This document shows, piece after piece, positions 34,301 to 42,194 of a stretch of DNA of 59,045 nucleotides. A program made the position numbers and the translations under genes. Positions within the stretch are counted from its first letter, which is position 1; each line of letters opens with the position of its first letter. Source of the DNA: an uncultured Clostridium sp. (GTDB taxonomy: Bacteria; Bacillota; Clostridia; TANB77; CAG-508). The notes below the pieces were generated by a model. The model had not been told where the DNA came from. It ran no database searches and saw only the letters and a program-made list of their open reading frames with translations. The stretch spans positions 1 to 59,045 of the forward strand of contig CAMNWO010000014.1 in the NCBI GenBank assembly GCA_946565805.1, written 5' to 3'.

Positions 34301-37013
34301 CTCTAATAAATGCCTTATCTGGGTCTACGATATTAGCTGTTAATCTAACAGTACTATTATCAATGTCGTCTACTTGTAAAAATGCTTGGCTAGTAGGTTT
34401 GTCTTTTAAGACATCTACTTGCACATTATTTTTTACATGGGCTATTATATTTCCTTCAAAAATGAATTCTGTTGTATCTAAGTTTAAGATTCCAGCTGTT
34501 TCTCCTGCACTTAATGTCACTGTATAGGTCACATTTTCGTCATTGTCGATATGTTTGGTTGCAATACATTTTAGGTTATTTACCATAATGTGTGTAAGTT
34601 TTAGGTCTTTTTTATTGGTTTCCACTTTATAGGTTAATGTGATATTTTCATTTTTTTCTGGATATTTTTTAGAAACGTCTACTTTTTCAATGTTTACAAC
34701 TGGGTTTGCTTCTATGGTTTCTTCCAACAATACTTCTTCTGTATGAATAGATTCATCATCATTTTCTAATAGTTGGTAATTAGCAATTATTTTTACTTTA
34801 TAGCTATCTTGCATTGTTGCTGTGCTAGTGTCTAACTGACTATTAATGTAATAGGTATTTTTGATTTCTTCTTCGGTTTCTTCATCTGTTAAGTTTTCTT
34901 CTACTAATTTATCGGTTAAATTTTTAGTTGTTATTTCGTTATTTTGGTTATCATATAATTTTACGGTAAGGTCAGTGATTGTTTTGTCAATATCTTTTAA
35001 GAAAAGATGCATATTAATTTCTTTGTCTTCTACGCTTTCATTTGCTCTAAATCGTTTTACGATTGGTGCGTTTTTGATTACTTTTACCTCTACTTCTTGC
35101 CCTACTTCAAAGTTCTTTCCATTACTTAAAATTACTTTTTCTAATTTAACAGTATGGGTTCCTGTACTAGTTGCTCCATCTACTACTGCTTTATATTTAT
35201 CGTTTTCTTTGGTTAATGGATAGGTTTTTCCATTGATAATCGCTTCTTTTGGTGTACAAGTAGTAGCATTTGTGCTATTGAATTTTAAGTTTATGTATTC
35301 TCCTGTCTTAAATTCTTCTGTTTTTTCTTCGATTCCGTCATGATAACGATAGGTCTCTAAATCGGACACTTTGAAATCATAGTTTACAACTAATTTTAAG
35401 TCTTCTTTTTCAGTAACCGTTACTTGATTTTCTCCTTCTATTTCTAAAGTATCGCTATCTAAGTTATAGGTCAAGCACATAATAATTTCATAGATTTTTC
35501 CTTCTTCTACTTTAACGTTAATTTTGTTATTTCCAGCTGTTACTTCTCCTGTTAAGATAGCATCTCCGTCTGCTGACTCATTTTCTGCTTCGTTTTCTCC
35601 TTGTTTTTCAACAATTCTATAATTTCCAGAGACAAAGGCTTGGTCAGGGTCTACTACATCAAAGGATACATTCAATTCTGTTTTTTCGATATCTTCTTCT
35701 ACTGTCCAGTTTTGAATTTGAGGTTGTTGTTTTAAGACATCAACTTTAATTACCTCTTCTATTTTCACTTCTTTGCCATTGTCCAATTTTGCTTTTTCTA
35801 GTTTGTATTCTTTTACCCCGCTGGTATTTCCTACATTTATTTTAATTTCGTATAAATTGTTATTGGCTTCGTTTCTTTTTATTTCGTATTCTTTTCCATT
35901 TACTGTAATTGCTTGAATGGTTGCATCATAATTTACCTCTGCATCAAAGCTTATTACAATTTCTTCATTTTTAGCTGGATAATAATTGCTAACTTGTAAG
36001 TCTCTTATGGTTACTTCATAATTTAGTCTACTTTCGATTTTTTGGATTAGAATACTTAAGTCAGTTACTGTGATTTTTCCATCACTATTCATATCTGCAT
36101 TTTCTAATATTTTTTTAGCTTCTTCTTCTGTCTTATTTTCACCTAATGGCTTTAGATGGATTAAGTGTGATTCTAACAAATTAACATCAGCATAGTTGAT
36201 AGCTCCATCGCCATTTAATTCTCCTTTTTGAGCAAAAGTAGTAACTGCTCCATAAACAGTTCCTATAAATTGCATAGATAACCCAACTGTTAAGACAATA
36301 ACACTTATCTTTTTTATTTTTTCACTAGTAATCCATTTCTTCCCAGAGTATACTATTAATGTTCCTAATATTATCTCTGCTATTAGCAATAAAAATAGCA
36401 TTGTGTAATTTCTACCGGTTTTTGGCAATTTGCCTTGATATAATTTATCTTTTTCTTCTGGTTTTATTTCACTACTTGGTTCCTCTGTTGTACCTTCTCC
36501 TGGTTTTAAGTTGCCTGGCTTTTGTTCTTCTATAATATTTAGTTCCAAGTTGGCTTTCTTATCATCGATAACTTGAATATCTTCTTTTCCTTCTGAAGCT
36601 ACTATATTTTCTATTTTAACTTCAGTTTTGTTAGCTTTTATTCCTTCTTTTACTTTAAGCGATACTTCTATTAGATTTTCTCCCACTGTGGTTCCTTCTT
36701 TTTTATATACCACAAATTCATTGGTTTCTGTATTGTATTGTAGTCCTTCCCAACTACTCATCGCATTAAAGTCTTTTTCTTTGACTTCTTCAAAGATAGT
36801 TTTATCATATACTAAAGTTCCTTTACAAGAATCGACGCCATGCTGTATTTCTTCAAAAGCATTTAATTTTAATACAAATGTAACACTATCTCCTTCGTAT
36901 AGTTTTTGAGATGTAGCACTTAAGTTTGCTTCTACTTTTGTGCTAGCAAATGAAATAGTGTTTGTTAAGATTAAAATTATAATTACTACAATCATATTAA
37001 TTGTCTTCTTCAT
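28389..37013 (-). CDS. Giant surface protein: cohesin-like / LPKTG / dockerin / Ig-like repeats / M26-type zinc metallopeptidase
   Basis: 2874 residues in one frame. Order: signal peptide (1-24); cohesin-like beta domain (about 26-165, EGDSVTFVLKLNAF); Pro/Glu linker; LPKTG at about 195-199 with a membrane segment and basic KK (204-225); a second signal-like hydrophobic stretch (about 236-258); two dockerin-type calcium repeats (LNGDGAINYADVNLLESHL near 264 and MNSDGKITVTDLSILIQKI near 311); several Ig-like repeats each with V(D/L)V(L)K junctions (335-1250); GLUG/beta-helix motifs (about 1290-1560); a ZmpA/IgA-protease-like region with HEMEH at 2103-2107 and a downstream TEG; a second GLUG region to the end. 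Family M26 members cut IgA1 or other host proteins. RBS: AAGGAGAG. No in-frame CGG in 2874 codons. Odd: sorting signal in the interior, probably from fusion of two genes. Confidence 0.85.
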   Translation of the reverse strand: MKKTINMIVVIIILILTNTISFASTKVEANLSATSQKLYEGDSVTFVLKLNAFEEIQHGVDSCKGTLVYDKTIFEEVKEKDFNAMSSWEGLQYNTETNEFVVYKKEGTTVGENLIEVSLKVKEGIKANKTEVKIENIVASEGKEDIQVIDDKKANLELNIIEEQKPGNLKPGEGTTEEPSSEIKPEEKDKLYQGKLPKTGRNYTMLFLLLIAEIILGTLIVYSGKKWITSEKIKKISVIVLTVGLSMQFIGTVYGAVTTFAQKGELNGDGAINYADVNLLESHLIHLKPLGENKTEEEAKKILENADMNSDGKITVTDLSILIQKIESRLNYEVTIRDLQVSNYYPAKNEEIVISFDAEVNYDATIQAITVNGKEYEIKRNEANNNLYEIKINVGNTSGVKEYKLEKAKLDNGKEVKIEEVIKVDVLKQQPQIQNWTVEEDIEKTELNVSFDVVDPDQAFVSGNYRIVEKQGENEAENESADGDAILTGEVTAGNNKINVKVEEGKIYEIIMCLTYNLDSDTLEIEGENQVTVTEKEDLKLVVNYDFKVSDLETYRYHDGIEEKTEEFKTGEYINLKFNSTNATTCTPKEAIINGKTYPLTKENDKYKAVVDGATSTGTHTVKLEKVILSNGKNFEVGQEVEVKVIKNAPIVKRFRANESVEDKEINMHLFLKDIDKTITDLTVKLYDNQNNEITTKNLTDKLVEENLTDEETEEEIKNTYYINSQLDTSTATMQDSYKVKIIANYQLLENDDESIHTEEVLLEETIEANPVVNIEKVDVSKKYPEKNENITLTYKVETNKKDLKLTHIMVNNLKCIATKHIDNDENVTYTVTLSAGETAGILNLDTTEFIFEGNIIAHVKNNVQVDVLKDKPTSQAFLQVDDIDNSTVRLTANIVDPDKAFIRGKADLVRNSDGEIVATKEFDAEHITFVIENVELETEYTLIAKMTYDRDTNKLAEETDQNYVEDEEFRRRPIQLIADYQLKIENIKTYRGETESKYLERGEEVTIAFDSTNKTAFYPVQAVINGKTYSLEKQGTTYKTKVPVVSSFGPKTITIEKVILNNTKEIEITENNQTRVGILKLRPTITGFGYVEDEQNQAIKVNFVVNDLEDTITGGTIKITNENGEIVKQEPFSRDMTEISFQKGVCEEYEIEILVDYDLDTNQITTGDNEYVAQKLLAAGINISGERLFEVKDIVEISLYQEGKASEVTSITEAQLKDHLDDYIVKVRTKGMPIFYTQIEDYEITEEGDLNFILAYDNVIQYQDGVKQNKLKVTYSKMEDGVAHNKSIESLISEIEKDPTGTFTLTQNYDASYLNVSRNSIIPNTFRGTLNGNGYKIYNVNKPLFETLEGATIKNLTLENVNLLGANSKGSISNVAQNTTISNVHIKGLDMTTGTNESGGMVGDMQSGCTVEESSVTKLHIKLDHIRVAAIAGKFDGSTIKDCYVEGIIESITSTRDGVGGIAGDGWGTADATIANCIAKIEFVNNTRAKNNGGILGLVRNNKVTLTNNISLCTGTGVNKICGTAMNSASTNNYELEESELVSNASGNKVKKIAKDNMNQEFFVEEAKFDEEKWDCTDASYENLPALKKDIHKEDDIVVEEQTTNKLYIPEYSRIKKIAGFDTNKLTTYHNLHKLMPYYDAKYLVMDASTIPTTDVLNTKAIKHILPYANGKLITYITSKDYQKITTIKVVFEDYSVKEYNVNFEKFQQNIAIYKIPELNLNYAYDNYAIKEDGSMITTIEEYMKGLDYTTDLDPLTTAGDSRLYKDHYNQIIKANAKQIAMQLLQNDENSVLTMENKVLNSKIQQDLIDSGKLKEIVYGYTYYDRWYGFEIKGTKVADLMLFEGKMYSDLMTYYNVVKETFVGNLVPGKTDAFYNTCLKKYTGSSSIGYFLDYIIANIGGYENVDDWFTEYFGGRNILSEISVDNRPDMLYRGWFRLKKNTRMILPVITMPENSTYMIAGPYHLQFGAQQLYHKNPETDTGRAEVLRNVNTHVSLVKKHVSTLAGAFDDGKWSSYCIMSYDCTKAITGYKTSYFPGTNIPLGTKPVYTQGKVGQEQPFFKNFSEVLNLWQPAGSSAGVANNAGFLWFQARPGLTSFDTWTHEMEHALDDKIMLYKRGTRVRAETLTEGNVQQYANWSENNLVQDVGPYYFNTTFYLNKEGNATQNLTPERINTKEKLENYYKGQQNALDLLDYIEGKAFIKLTPEQQAKIATRMNISAGWSSWGGITAAQATAMNLTSLEALYDNRIVLRPNNAWGASVRGLNVINGLGSNDYGYESVWVNRWFIGHLDGGYADAFSTKRNFFEMLGYAGVEGYVTYGSKASANDLDAIKKITKKVTGTEMDWKQYKMSRYETVEQNIRNNKFIDVDYMIERYTEALTNDANKGDRNISQRTNLRKIYYHYLKSVTNDFVADPLGTNVKVTHIRTAEELVEKMNQEPYGYYVLDNDIDFSGMTTNVTQTFMGRLNGNGHKIIGNKIPIFNKIRYGYVGNLKLEDTDIPRDITNAGALAYKIESSTAEKIDVTGLKMFFGSKNDLSLIGGAVSNVITRDCTVERLVTKIANKEEFAQKINAEAGGLFELTGNIDFTGYTGGNAVITETFTGKIEGNGYTISNLNNASLFAQFNGTVQNLKITNFTNTAPTTDFVAAFAGKSSSATFNNLKFENITLQGRNNIGVVVAVDNANSTFDKISIKNANLSGSGVYIAGLVGRKYGGRVSNVYVDGNISITAVANAGVIGSTETNVTITNVVSKVNIERTADSEKKGRKQNAEMIGLPNSNTSRVSNSITLGNMTGYTEDMVPYKFMYGDEPLINQMLTKCYEYTEATGISGVTANTAGHLDTVARNNLNAEFYRNLGFDETIWDFSKITTKGYPELK

Positions 37014-37275
37014 TTTTCTCTCCTTATAACTATATTTATTAAATTATATCTATCCAATTGTACCATTTTTTTGCAGTTTCGTCAATTTACTTTTCCATCT
37101 AAACGACCTAGTCGCTTAAGCTTTTAAACGTAATTTTACATTTTTTTTTCTTTTTTGCAATTGTTTTGTAATATTTTTTCTATCTCTTTCTTTTCTTCTT
37201 TATTTCCGTAATAACAAACAGTTTTATCTGTTACTTTGAAAATGTTAGTCCATTTAAAAACTGATACTTTAAATA

Positions 37276-37800
37276 TCAGCTTCTTTTTTTCTTATTTTCT
37301 TCGAATTCTTCCCAAGATTTACTAAATTGATGGTTAGCGAATAGTTCTTTTAGTCCAGTAATTTGCTTTAATCGAATAATTTCATCTAATTCCATTCCCA
37401 AATGTTTTGATATCTCTTTTTCAGACCATCCATTTTGTGTTAGCGTTAAAACAATATGGGACATATCAATAATTTGATGCGTTCCTCTTGCACGATTATG
37501 CCTTATGGTACTTGCCATACGGTTTTCTAAATCTTTGTTTATTGTTACGATTGGGATCTGTTTTAAATGAAAATATTCTTTGGCACAACGATAACGGTGA
37601 AATCCATCTACTACAATGTATACATCATTTTCTTCATCATGATAAGTTACTATTGGTTGTGTATACCCATCTTCTTCAATGGAATGTTTCAGTAATTTCA
37701 TTTCTGGTGGAGCTACTTTGTTAGGGTTATAATCATTTGCCATTACTTTTTCGATATCTACCATCTTTACATTTAATACTGGAAATTCTATTTTACTCAT
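37276..37800 (-). CDS. ParB/Srx-like protein (IbrB-type)
   Basis: 174 residues with the ParB N-terminal fold: VLNVKMVDIEKVMANDYNPNKV, then VVDGFHRYRCAK near 77 (the GxxR nucleotide-binding box) and IRHNRARGTHQ near 104, followed by a helix-turn-helix (WSEKEISKHLGMELDEIIRLKQ). This combination matches IbrB, which is encoded beside IbrA in E. coli and phages, where the pair affects expression of immunoglobulin-binding proteins. Here it is third in an operon after IbrA and a GNAT gene, 23 bases from the latter. Enzymatic activity is unknown. Confidence 0.8.
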   Translation of the reverse strand: MSKIEFPVLNVKMVDIEKVMANDYNPNKVAPPEMKLLKHSIEEDGYTQPIVTYHDEENDVYIVVDGFHRYRCAKEYFHLKQIPIVTINKDLENRMASTIRHNRARGTHQIIDMSHIVLTLTQNGWSEKEISKHLGMELDEIIRLKQITGLKELFANHQFSKSWEEFEENKKKRS

Positions 37801-37823
37801 TTTGTTTTTATCCTTTCCTCTTC

Positions 37824-38210
37824 TTAGTCAATTAACATTGCCACTTGCTTTTCCATATAAATTGTTACAAAATTTTTGTAATCTTGATTTTTACTAACTT
37901 GATAGCCACATCTTTCATAAACATCTTTATAATAATTAGTTACAATACTGTAGGTAATTTGATTTTCTTTTTTTATTTTTATTAATATTTCTTCCAAATA
38001 TTTTTCTTTGGTTGTATAAATATTTTTTATTACATTATTGTTAACAGACACAAATGCTACTACTCTTCCGTCTTCTAAATAAATATACCATACCTTACTA
38101 TCATCATCATAAATTCTATCATTGGTTTGCTTTTCAATTAATCTGGAACCAAAAAATTTTCCCATATATTGATAAAAATTTTCATCCTTATTTGTTAATT
38201 TCTTTATCAT
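37824..38210 (-). CDS. GNAT-like acetyltransferase in the IbrAB module
   Basis: 128 residues. The sequence follows the GNAT pattern: YIYLEDGRVVAFVSVNNNVIKNIYTTKEKYLEEIL (beta4-like strand and the acetyl-CoA binding helix) and YKDVYERCGYQV near the end, a typical GNAT closing motif. The Q/RxxGxG/A loop is degenerate. It lies between ibrA (gap 12 bases) and ibrB (gap 23 bases), so it is part of the same transcript; its substrate is unknown. Confidence 0.65.
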   Translation of the reverse strand: MIKKLTNKDENFYQYMGKFFGSRLIEKQTNDRIYDDDSKVWYIYLEDGRVVAFVSVNNNVIKNIYTTKEKYLEEILIKIKKENQITYSIVTNYYKDVYERCGYQVSKNQDYKNFVTIYMEKQVAMLID

Positions 38211-38222
38211 AATTTTTACTCC

Positions 38223-39513
38223 TTATATACATTTTTCTTCTATTATTTTTTGTAATGTTTTATCATCTGTTCTTGTTTTTTTATTTAATAAGTTGTCCCA
38301 TTTATGAATTAATTCCATTAATTCTTTATCATCATTTTTGGTTTGTCCAAAAGATAATCTTCTTAAATAAAAATCATTTTTTTCAATCGCTCGTGCTATT
38401 CTTCGCCAAGAAATAGCCTTTTTTTGATTTTCTAGTTTGCATTCTGCTGTATCTGGAATTTCCTTTATTTCTATTCCCAACTTGTTTTTATGCCAAATCA
38501 TAAACTTTTTTATTTTTTTGTAATAATGCAACATCAAATCTCTATTATAAATTCCTATACTTTCTAATAAAAATACGGTATATTCTTGCCACGACATAAA
38601 TTCTGGTTTACAAGACTTGATGTTTCCAAGGGCTGTTGTTTTACAATAGATATTACCAAAATTCACTCCGGTTTACACGATTTAGTACTTTACTCCATGT
38701 GTCATATTCTAAAGCTTTAAATTGATCTAATCCATTTCTTTGGTCATCCCCATATGGTTGGCAAAGTCTCTGCTCATAAATACTTACTCCATTTTTATAC
38801 ATAAGTTCATAAATATAATTAAATTTTAAATCTAGTTGACTTACGGCTCCCCAGATATCCTCTGTTGCCCAATCATAAATAGGATAAAAATTATAAACAT
38901 TAATATGCTTATCATTTACCTTCAATTTGGTTGTCCAGTTATAATTATTAAAAGTAATTTTTTTGTCTTGAAATGCAATTGTCCTGAAACGATTTAAGCT
39001 CTCGTCTGTTCGAATTCCAATTCCACATCCTACTTTTCCCTTATATTTTTCTTGATACCATCCAGCAAATTGAACAATAAATTCTTCAAATTCTTCTCCT
39101 TTTTTAAACCATTCAAATGGGCAATTATGAATATTAATACTATCTTCTGGCATACTTCTTACCCATAAGTGTTTACTTTCTTCTTCCCAACATATCCATT
39201 TGGGTTGCAGTACAGATACTGCATTTCTTAGTGCTATTGGTAATGTAATATGATAGAAATCTCTAATTTGTGATAATTGTTTTAATTCTTCAATATGTTC
39301 AATTGTATATCGATATTGTGCTTCTAAGTCAATAAACAAAACATCAAATTTTCGTCCCATCTTTTTGGCTACCTTGTTAGCTAATTGCACCATGACAGAA
39401 CTATCTTTCCCTCCACTAACACTAAAATAGATATTATCAAAGTTTTGGAACATAATTTCTAATCTTTCTAGCGACGCTTCTAGTACGTTTTTTTCTAAAT
39501 ATATTTTTGCCAT
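38223..39513 (-). CDS. IbrA-type PAPS reductase-like / DUF3440 protein, +1 frameshift at CGG
   Basis: About 429 residues after frame restoration. N-terminal PP-loop domain with FSVSGGKDSSVMVQLA (residue 31 on), a nucleotide-binding ATP pyrophosphatase fold like PAPS reductase and DndC; then QPYGDDQRNGLDQF and the DUF3440 part typical of IbrA. The frame breaks at GTA AAC CGG AGT (CGG at 38670-38668): skipping the C gives R-V-N-G-V-N-F-G-N-I-Y, the conserved DUF3440 junction, and the second frame runs to 38223. The unshifted frame stops four codons after CGG. A separate downstream gene from a GTG at 38666 is the alternative, but it would have no ribosome site. First gene of the IbrA-GNAT-IbrB operon. 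Confidence 0.82.
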
Positions 39514-39590
39514 TTATTTTCTTCTTCTCCCATCATTCCAGATTATACCATTTTTGGAATTTACTGTAAAGTTTTGTCGAAAAAAATATG

Positions 39591-39630
39591 AAAAAAAAAG
39601 ACATGTACCAAATTTAAATTGGCACATGCC
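39591..39630 (-). terminator. Terminator after the 36-residue ORF
   Basis: GGCATGTGCCAA and TTGGTACATGTC pair around ATTTAAA, followed by eight T residues on the minus strand. Confidence 0.85.
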
Positions 39631-39638
39631 CTTTGCAA

Positions 39639-39749
39639 TTACTGTTGGTTAATTGGTGTTATATTCTGTATCATAGTTGTAAAGCACCCTGTCTGGTAGA
39701 AGTCTACTTGTATGAAAGAATTCTCCTTTTTATAACAATCTTTTTTCAT
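39639..39749 (-). CDS. 36-residue peptide with two cysteines
   Basis: ATG at 39749, 6 bases after AAGGAGG, stop at 39639, terminator 9 bases later, HU terminator upstream at 39776. The peptide (starts MKKDCYKKENSFIQVDF, then YQTGCFTTM and ends NQQ) has Cys at 5 and 22. I do not recognise it. The complete gene architecture makes translation likely. It could be a small regulator or a precursor peptide; no modifying enzyme is adjacent unless the IbrA-type operon downstream is involved. Confidence 0.6.
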   Translation of the reverse strand: MKKDCYKKENSFIQVDFYQTGCFTTMIQNITPINQQ

Positions 39750-39775
39750 ATTGTAACCTCCTTAGACTAAAGTTT

Positions 39776-39802
39776 AAAAAAGAGACTATTGCTAGTCTCT
39801 TT
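39776..39802 (-). terminator. Terminator of hup
   Basis: AAAGAGACTA and TAGTCTCTTT pair around a short loop (GCAA), followed by TTTTTT on the minus strand. Confidence 0.85.
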
Positions 39803-39841
39803 CTATGAATTCATATATTTATATTGTTTGATACAAATATC

Positions 39842-40120
39842 TTATTTTTTGTTTACTAAATCTTTTAATGCTTTACCAGCTTTGAATACTGGAGCTTTTG
39901 ATGCAGGTATTTTGATTTCTTCTTTAGTTTGTGGGTTTCTACCTTTTCTAGCTGCTCTTTTTCTTACTTCAAAAGATCCAAATCCAACTAATTGAACTTT
40001 GTCTCCTTTTTTTAATGAATCTGTTACTACTTCTACAAAAGCGTTTACTGATTCTTCAGCTGCTTTTTTTGTAGCTCCTGTTTTTGCAGCCATTGCCGCG
40101 ATTAATTCAGCTTTGTTCAT
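39842..40120 (-). CDS. hup: DNA-binding protein HU
   Basis: 92 residues, standard length: [15 protein letters not shown] at the N-terminus, [20 protein letters not shown] (the DNA-binding arm) and [15 protein letters not shown] at the C-terminus. It is a dimeric nucleoid protein that bends DNA. ATAGGAGG precedes the ATG. Single gene with its own terminator. Confidence 0.96.
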   Translation of the reverse strand: MNKAELIAAMAAKTGATKKAAEESVNAFVEVVTDSLKKGDKVQLVGFGSFEVRKRAARKGRNPQTKEEIKIPASKAPVFKAGKALKDLVNKK

Positions 40121-40246
40121 TTAAATTACCTCCTATAAGATTTAAATAGTTTATGTACTTTATTGCATGAACAAACGCAATAATGTACTTCTATTTTAAA
40201 TTATTCGCCAAAAATACTGAAAATCCTTCTTTTTTTTACTCTTTTT

Positions 40247-41882
40247 TTAATAGATTTTTAGTTTTTCCAATACTTTACAGATTTTTTCTCCTCCTGGCAT
40301 CATTTCTATTTCTGCTTTTGAAAACACCCTTAATGCGACAATTGCTAGAGCATAAACGATTACAGCTATGACGATTGCTATTATTGTTGCCAATTTTCCT
40401 GCAATTATTCCAGAAAGTGTTACATAGCTAAAATAAGAGCAAATTCCCATAATTGTTACTGCTATTACTGGTTTTATTACAAATTTTGAAACTGTTAAAT
40501 CTAATTTTATATTTTTTCTTAGCGCACTTATTGCAATTGTGAAAGCCACTAAGTGACAAGCTACAGACCCCCATGCCGCTCCATTTACTCCTATTTCTGG
40601 TATTGGTACTAGAATTAAGTTCAAAATTAATTTTATCAATACACCGGCATCCTAATGATATAGCTGGTACAATTAATTTCCCATATCCTTGTAAAGCTCC
40701 ATTTATCGTTTGATCTAATATAGTAAAAATAATGGTTAAAGAACTAATTTGTAAAATCACTTCTCCAGAACTTGCATTTGGAAATAACAAGTTCAAAATT
40801 GGTCCTGCAAACAAACACATTCCAACTGTACAAGGAAGTCCTATCAACATAGAGGTCAATAAAGAAAATGATGTTTTCTGTGTAATTGTTTTTTTATCTT
40901 TTCTCGCCTTTGCCGATGCTATGGCAGGTACTAAGGCAGTGGCAAATGCGACATTAATCGACAATGGTAAACTAGTTAGCATATCTACTTTTCCACCTAA
41001 AATCCCATATTGTGAAATTGCCATATCTTCTGGCATAAATTCCTTTAAACTTCTTACTACAGTAAAAGAATCGATGTTTTTATTTAACGAAGACATGATA
41101 GCTGTTAAAGCAATTGGAATAGAAACCATTAAAATTCTTTTTATAATTGTTACTACTCTTTCATATTTATAATTTACCGTACTTTTTATTTCTGTTGCTA
41201 TTTCTTTACTTCTTGTTCTGTAATACAAATATAAATAGCCAAATCCCGCAAATGTAGCAAGTGTTGTAGCAAGTGTTGCTCCCCCTGCCATCCATTGTGT
41301 TGAAGCTCCTGAAATAATAGCAATTATCTCTACAATTATAATAGTAAGTGTTGTTTTAAATACTTGTTCTAAGCTTTGTGACCTTGCTGTTGCCTTTATA
41401 TTTTGTCTAGCATTGAAATACCCTCTCATAACAGATGATATAGCTACAAAGAAGATAGCTGGTGATAATGCAACTAATGTCATCTCCGCTTCTGGAATTT
41501 GCAGCCAGTAGTTGGCTATCATATGAGCTCCTAAGAATAGCAACAAGCTTCCTACCAATCCAATCATTGCAAAGGTAGCAAAAGCAATTTTAAAAATTCT
41601 ATGACCACCTTTGTGGTCCCCTACTGCAATTCTCTCTGACACTAACTTTGAAATAGCATTTGGTACCCCTATTGATGAAATCGTAAGTAACATCGCATAA
41701 ATTTGATATCCTGCTGATACAATTCCATTTCCCTTATCTCCAAATCCTTCTCGATTTGTCAAATATAAAGTATAAATTAGTCCCAACAATTTAATTAATA
41801 CTTGTGAAAAAATTAAAGTAATTACTCCTTGCATAAAAGTTTCTTTTTTAGGAGCATTTTCTTTTATCGCTTCTTTTGGCAT
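40247..41882 (-). CDS. SpoVB/MurJ-like lipid flippase (MOP superfamily), +1 frameshift at CGG
   Basis: About 544 residues after frame restoration, with 13-14 membrane segments. N-terminal FMQGVITLIFSQVLIKLLGLIYTLYLTNREG and central FATALVPAIASAKARKD are typical of the SpoVB/YtgP group of polysaccharide or lipid II flippases. The frame breaks at GGA TGC CGG TGT (CGG at 40646-40644, codon 413). Skipping the C gives C-G-V-L-I-K-L-I-L-N, the expected start of a transmembrane helix, and the second frame continues to 40247. Without the shift translation runs on in a non-homologous frame to 40428. Either programmed or a mutation; the shared CGG signature favours the first. Confidence 0.82.
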
Positions 41883-41984
41883 TCCATTCCTTCCCTTCCA
41901 CTGTATTTATTTTATAATTTCCCCTTTATTTCATTTTACTTCCTTATTATAAATTTAATTACTAAAATATTCAATAGTTTTACC

Positions 41985-42015
41985 GATGTTTTTGGGGACG
42001 GGGTCAAAAAACATC
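41985..42015 (-). repeat. Repeat family 1 palindrome
   Basis: 31 bases, GATGTTTTTGG and CAAAAAACATC arms around GGACGGGGT. It lies in the gap between the flippase and ppaC genes and is inverted relative to the copy at 42160. Confidence 0.95.
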
Positions 42016-42078
42016 GTTTTTCATCCATCAAAGTATGAATGCAATAAATTACATCATTTCTAAATATTATTAAAACAT

Positions 42079-42106
42079 AAAAAGACTAATGTAAATTAGT
42101 CTTTTT
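42079..42106. terminator. Terminator after ppaC
   Basis: AAAAAGACTAATG and its partner AATTAGTCTTTTT (loop TAAA region) form a strong hairpin with T tracts on both strands. Confidence 0.8.
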
Positions 42107-42159
42107 ACAATATATACTCAAGAATTGAATAATTTATAGCTTATTCTCATTTTTGTAGC

Positions 42160-42190
42160 GGTGTTTTTTGACCCCGTCCCAAAAATCATC
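42160..42190 (+). repeat. Repeat family 1 palindrome, diverged copy
   Basis: 31 bases with two mismatches to the consensus arms (GGTGTTTTTTG / CAAAAATCATC). It ends four bases before the stop of ppaC. Confidence 0.9.
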
Positions 42191-42194
42191 GGTC

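Noticed and set aside
38223..38666. Separate gene of 147 residues from a GTG start
   Set aside because: There is no ribosome site, and the sequence continues the IbrA/DUF3440 family without a gap after a +1 shift.
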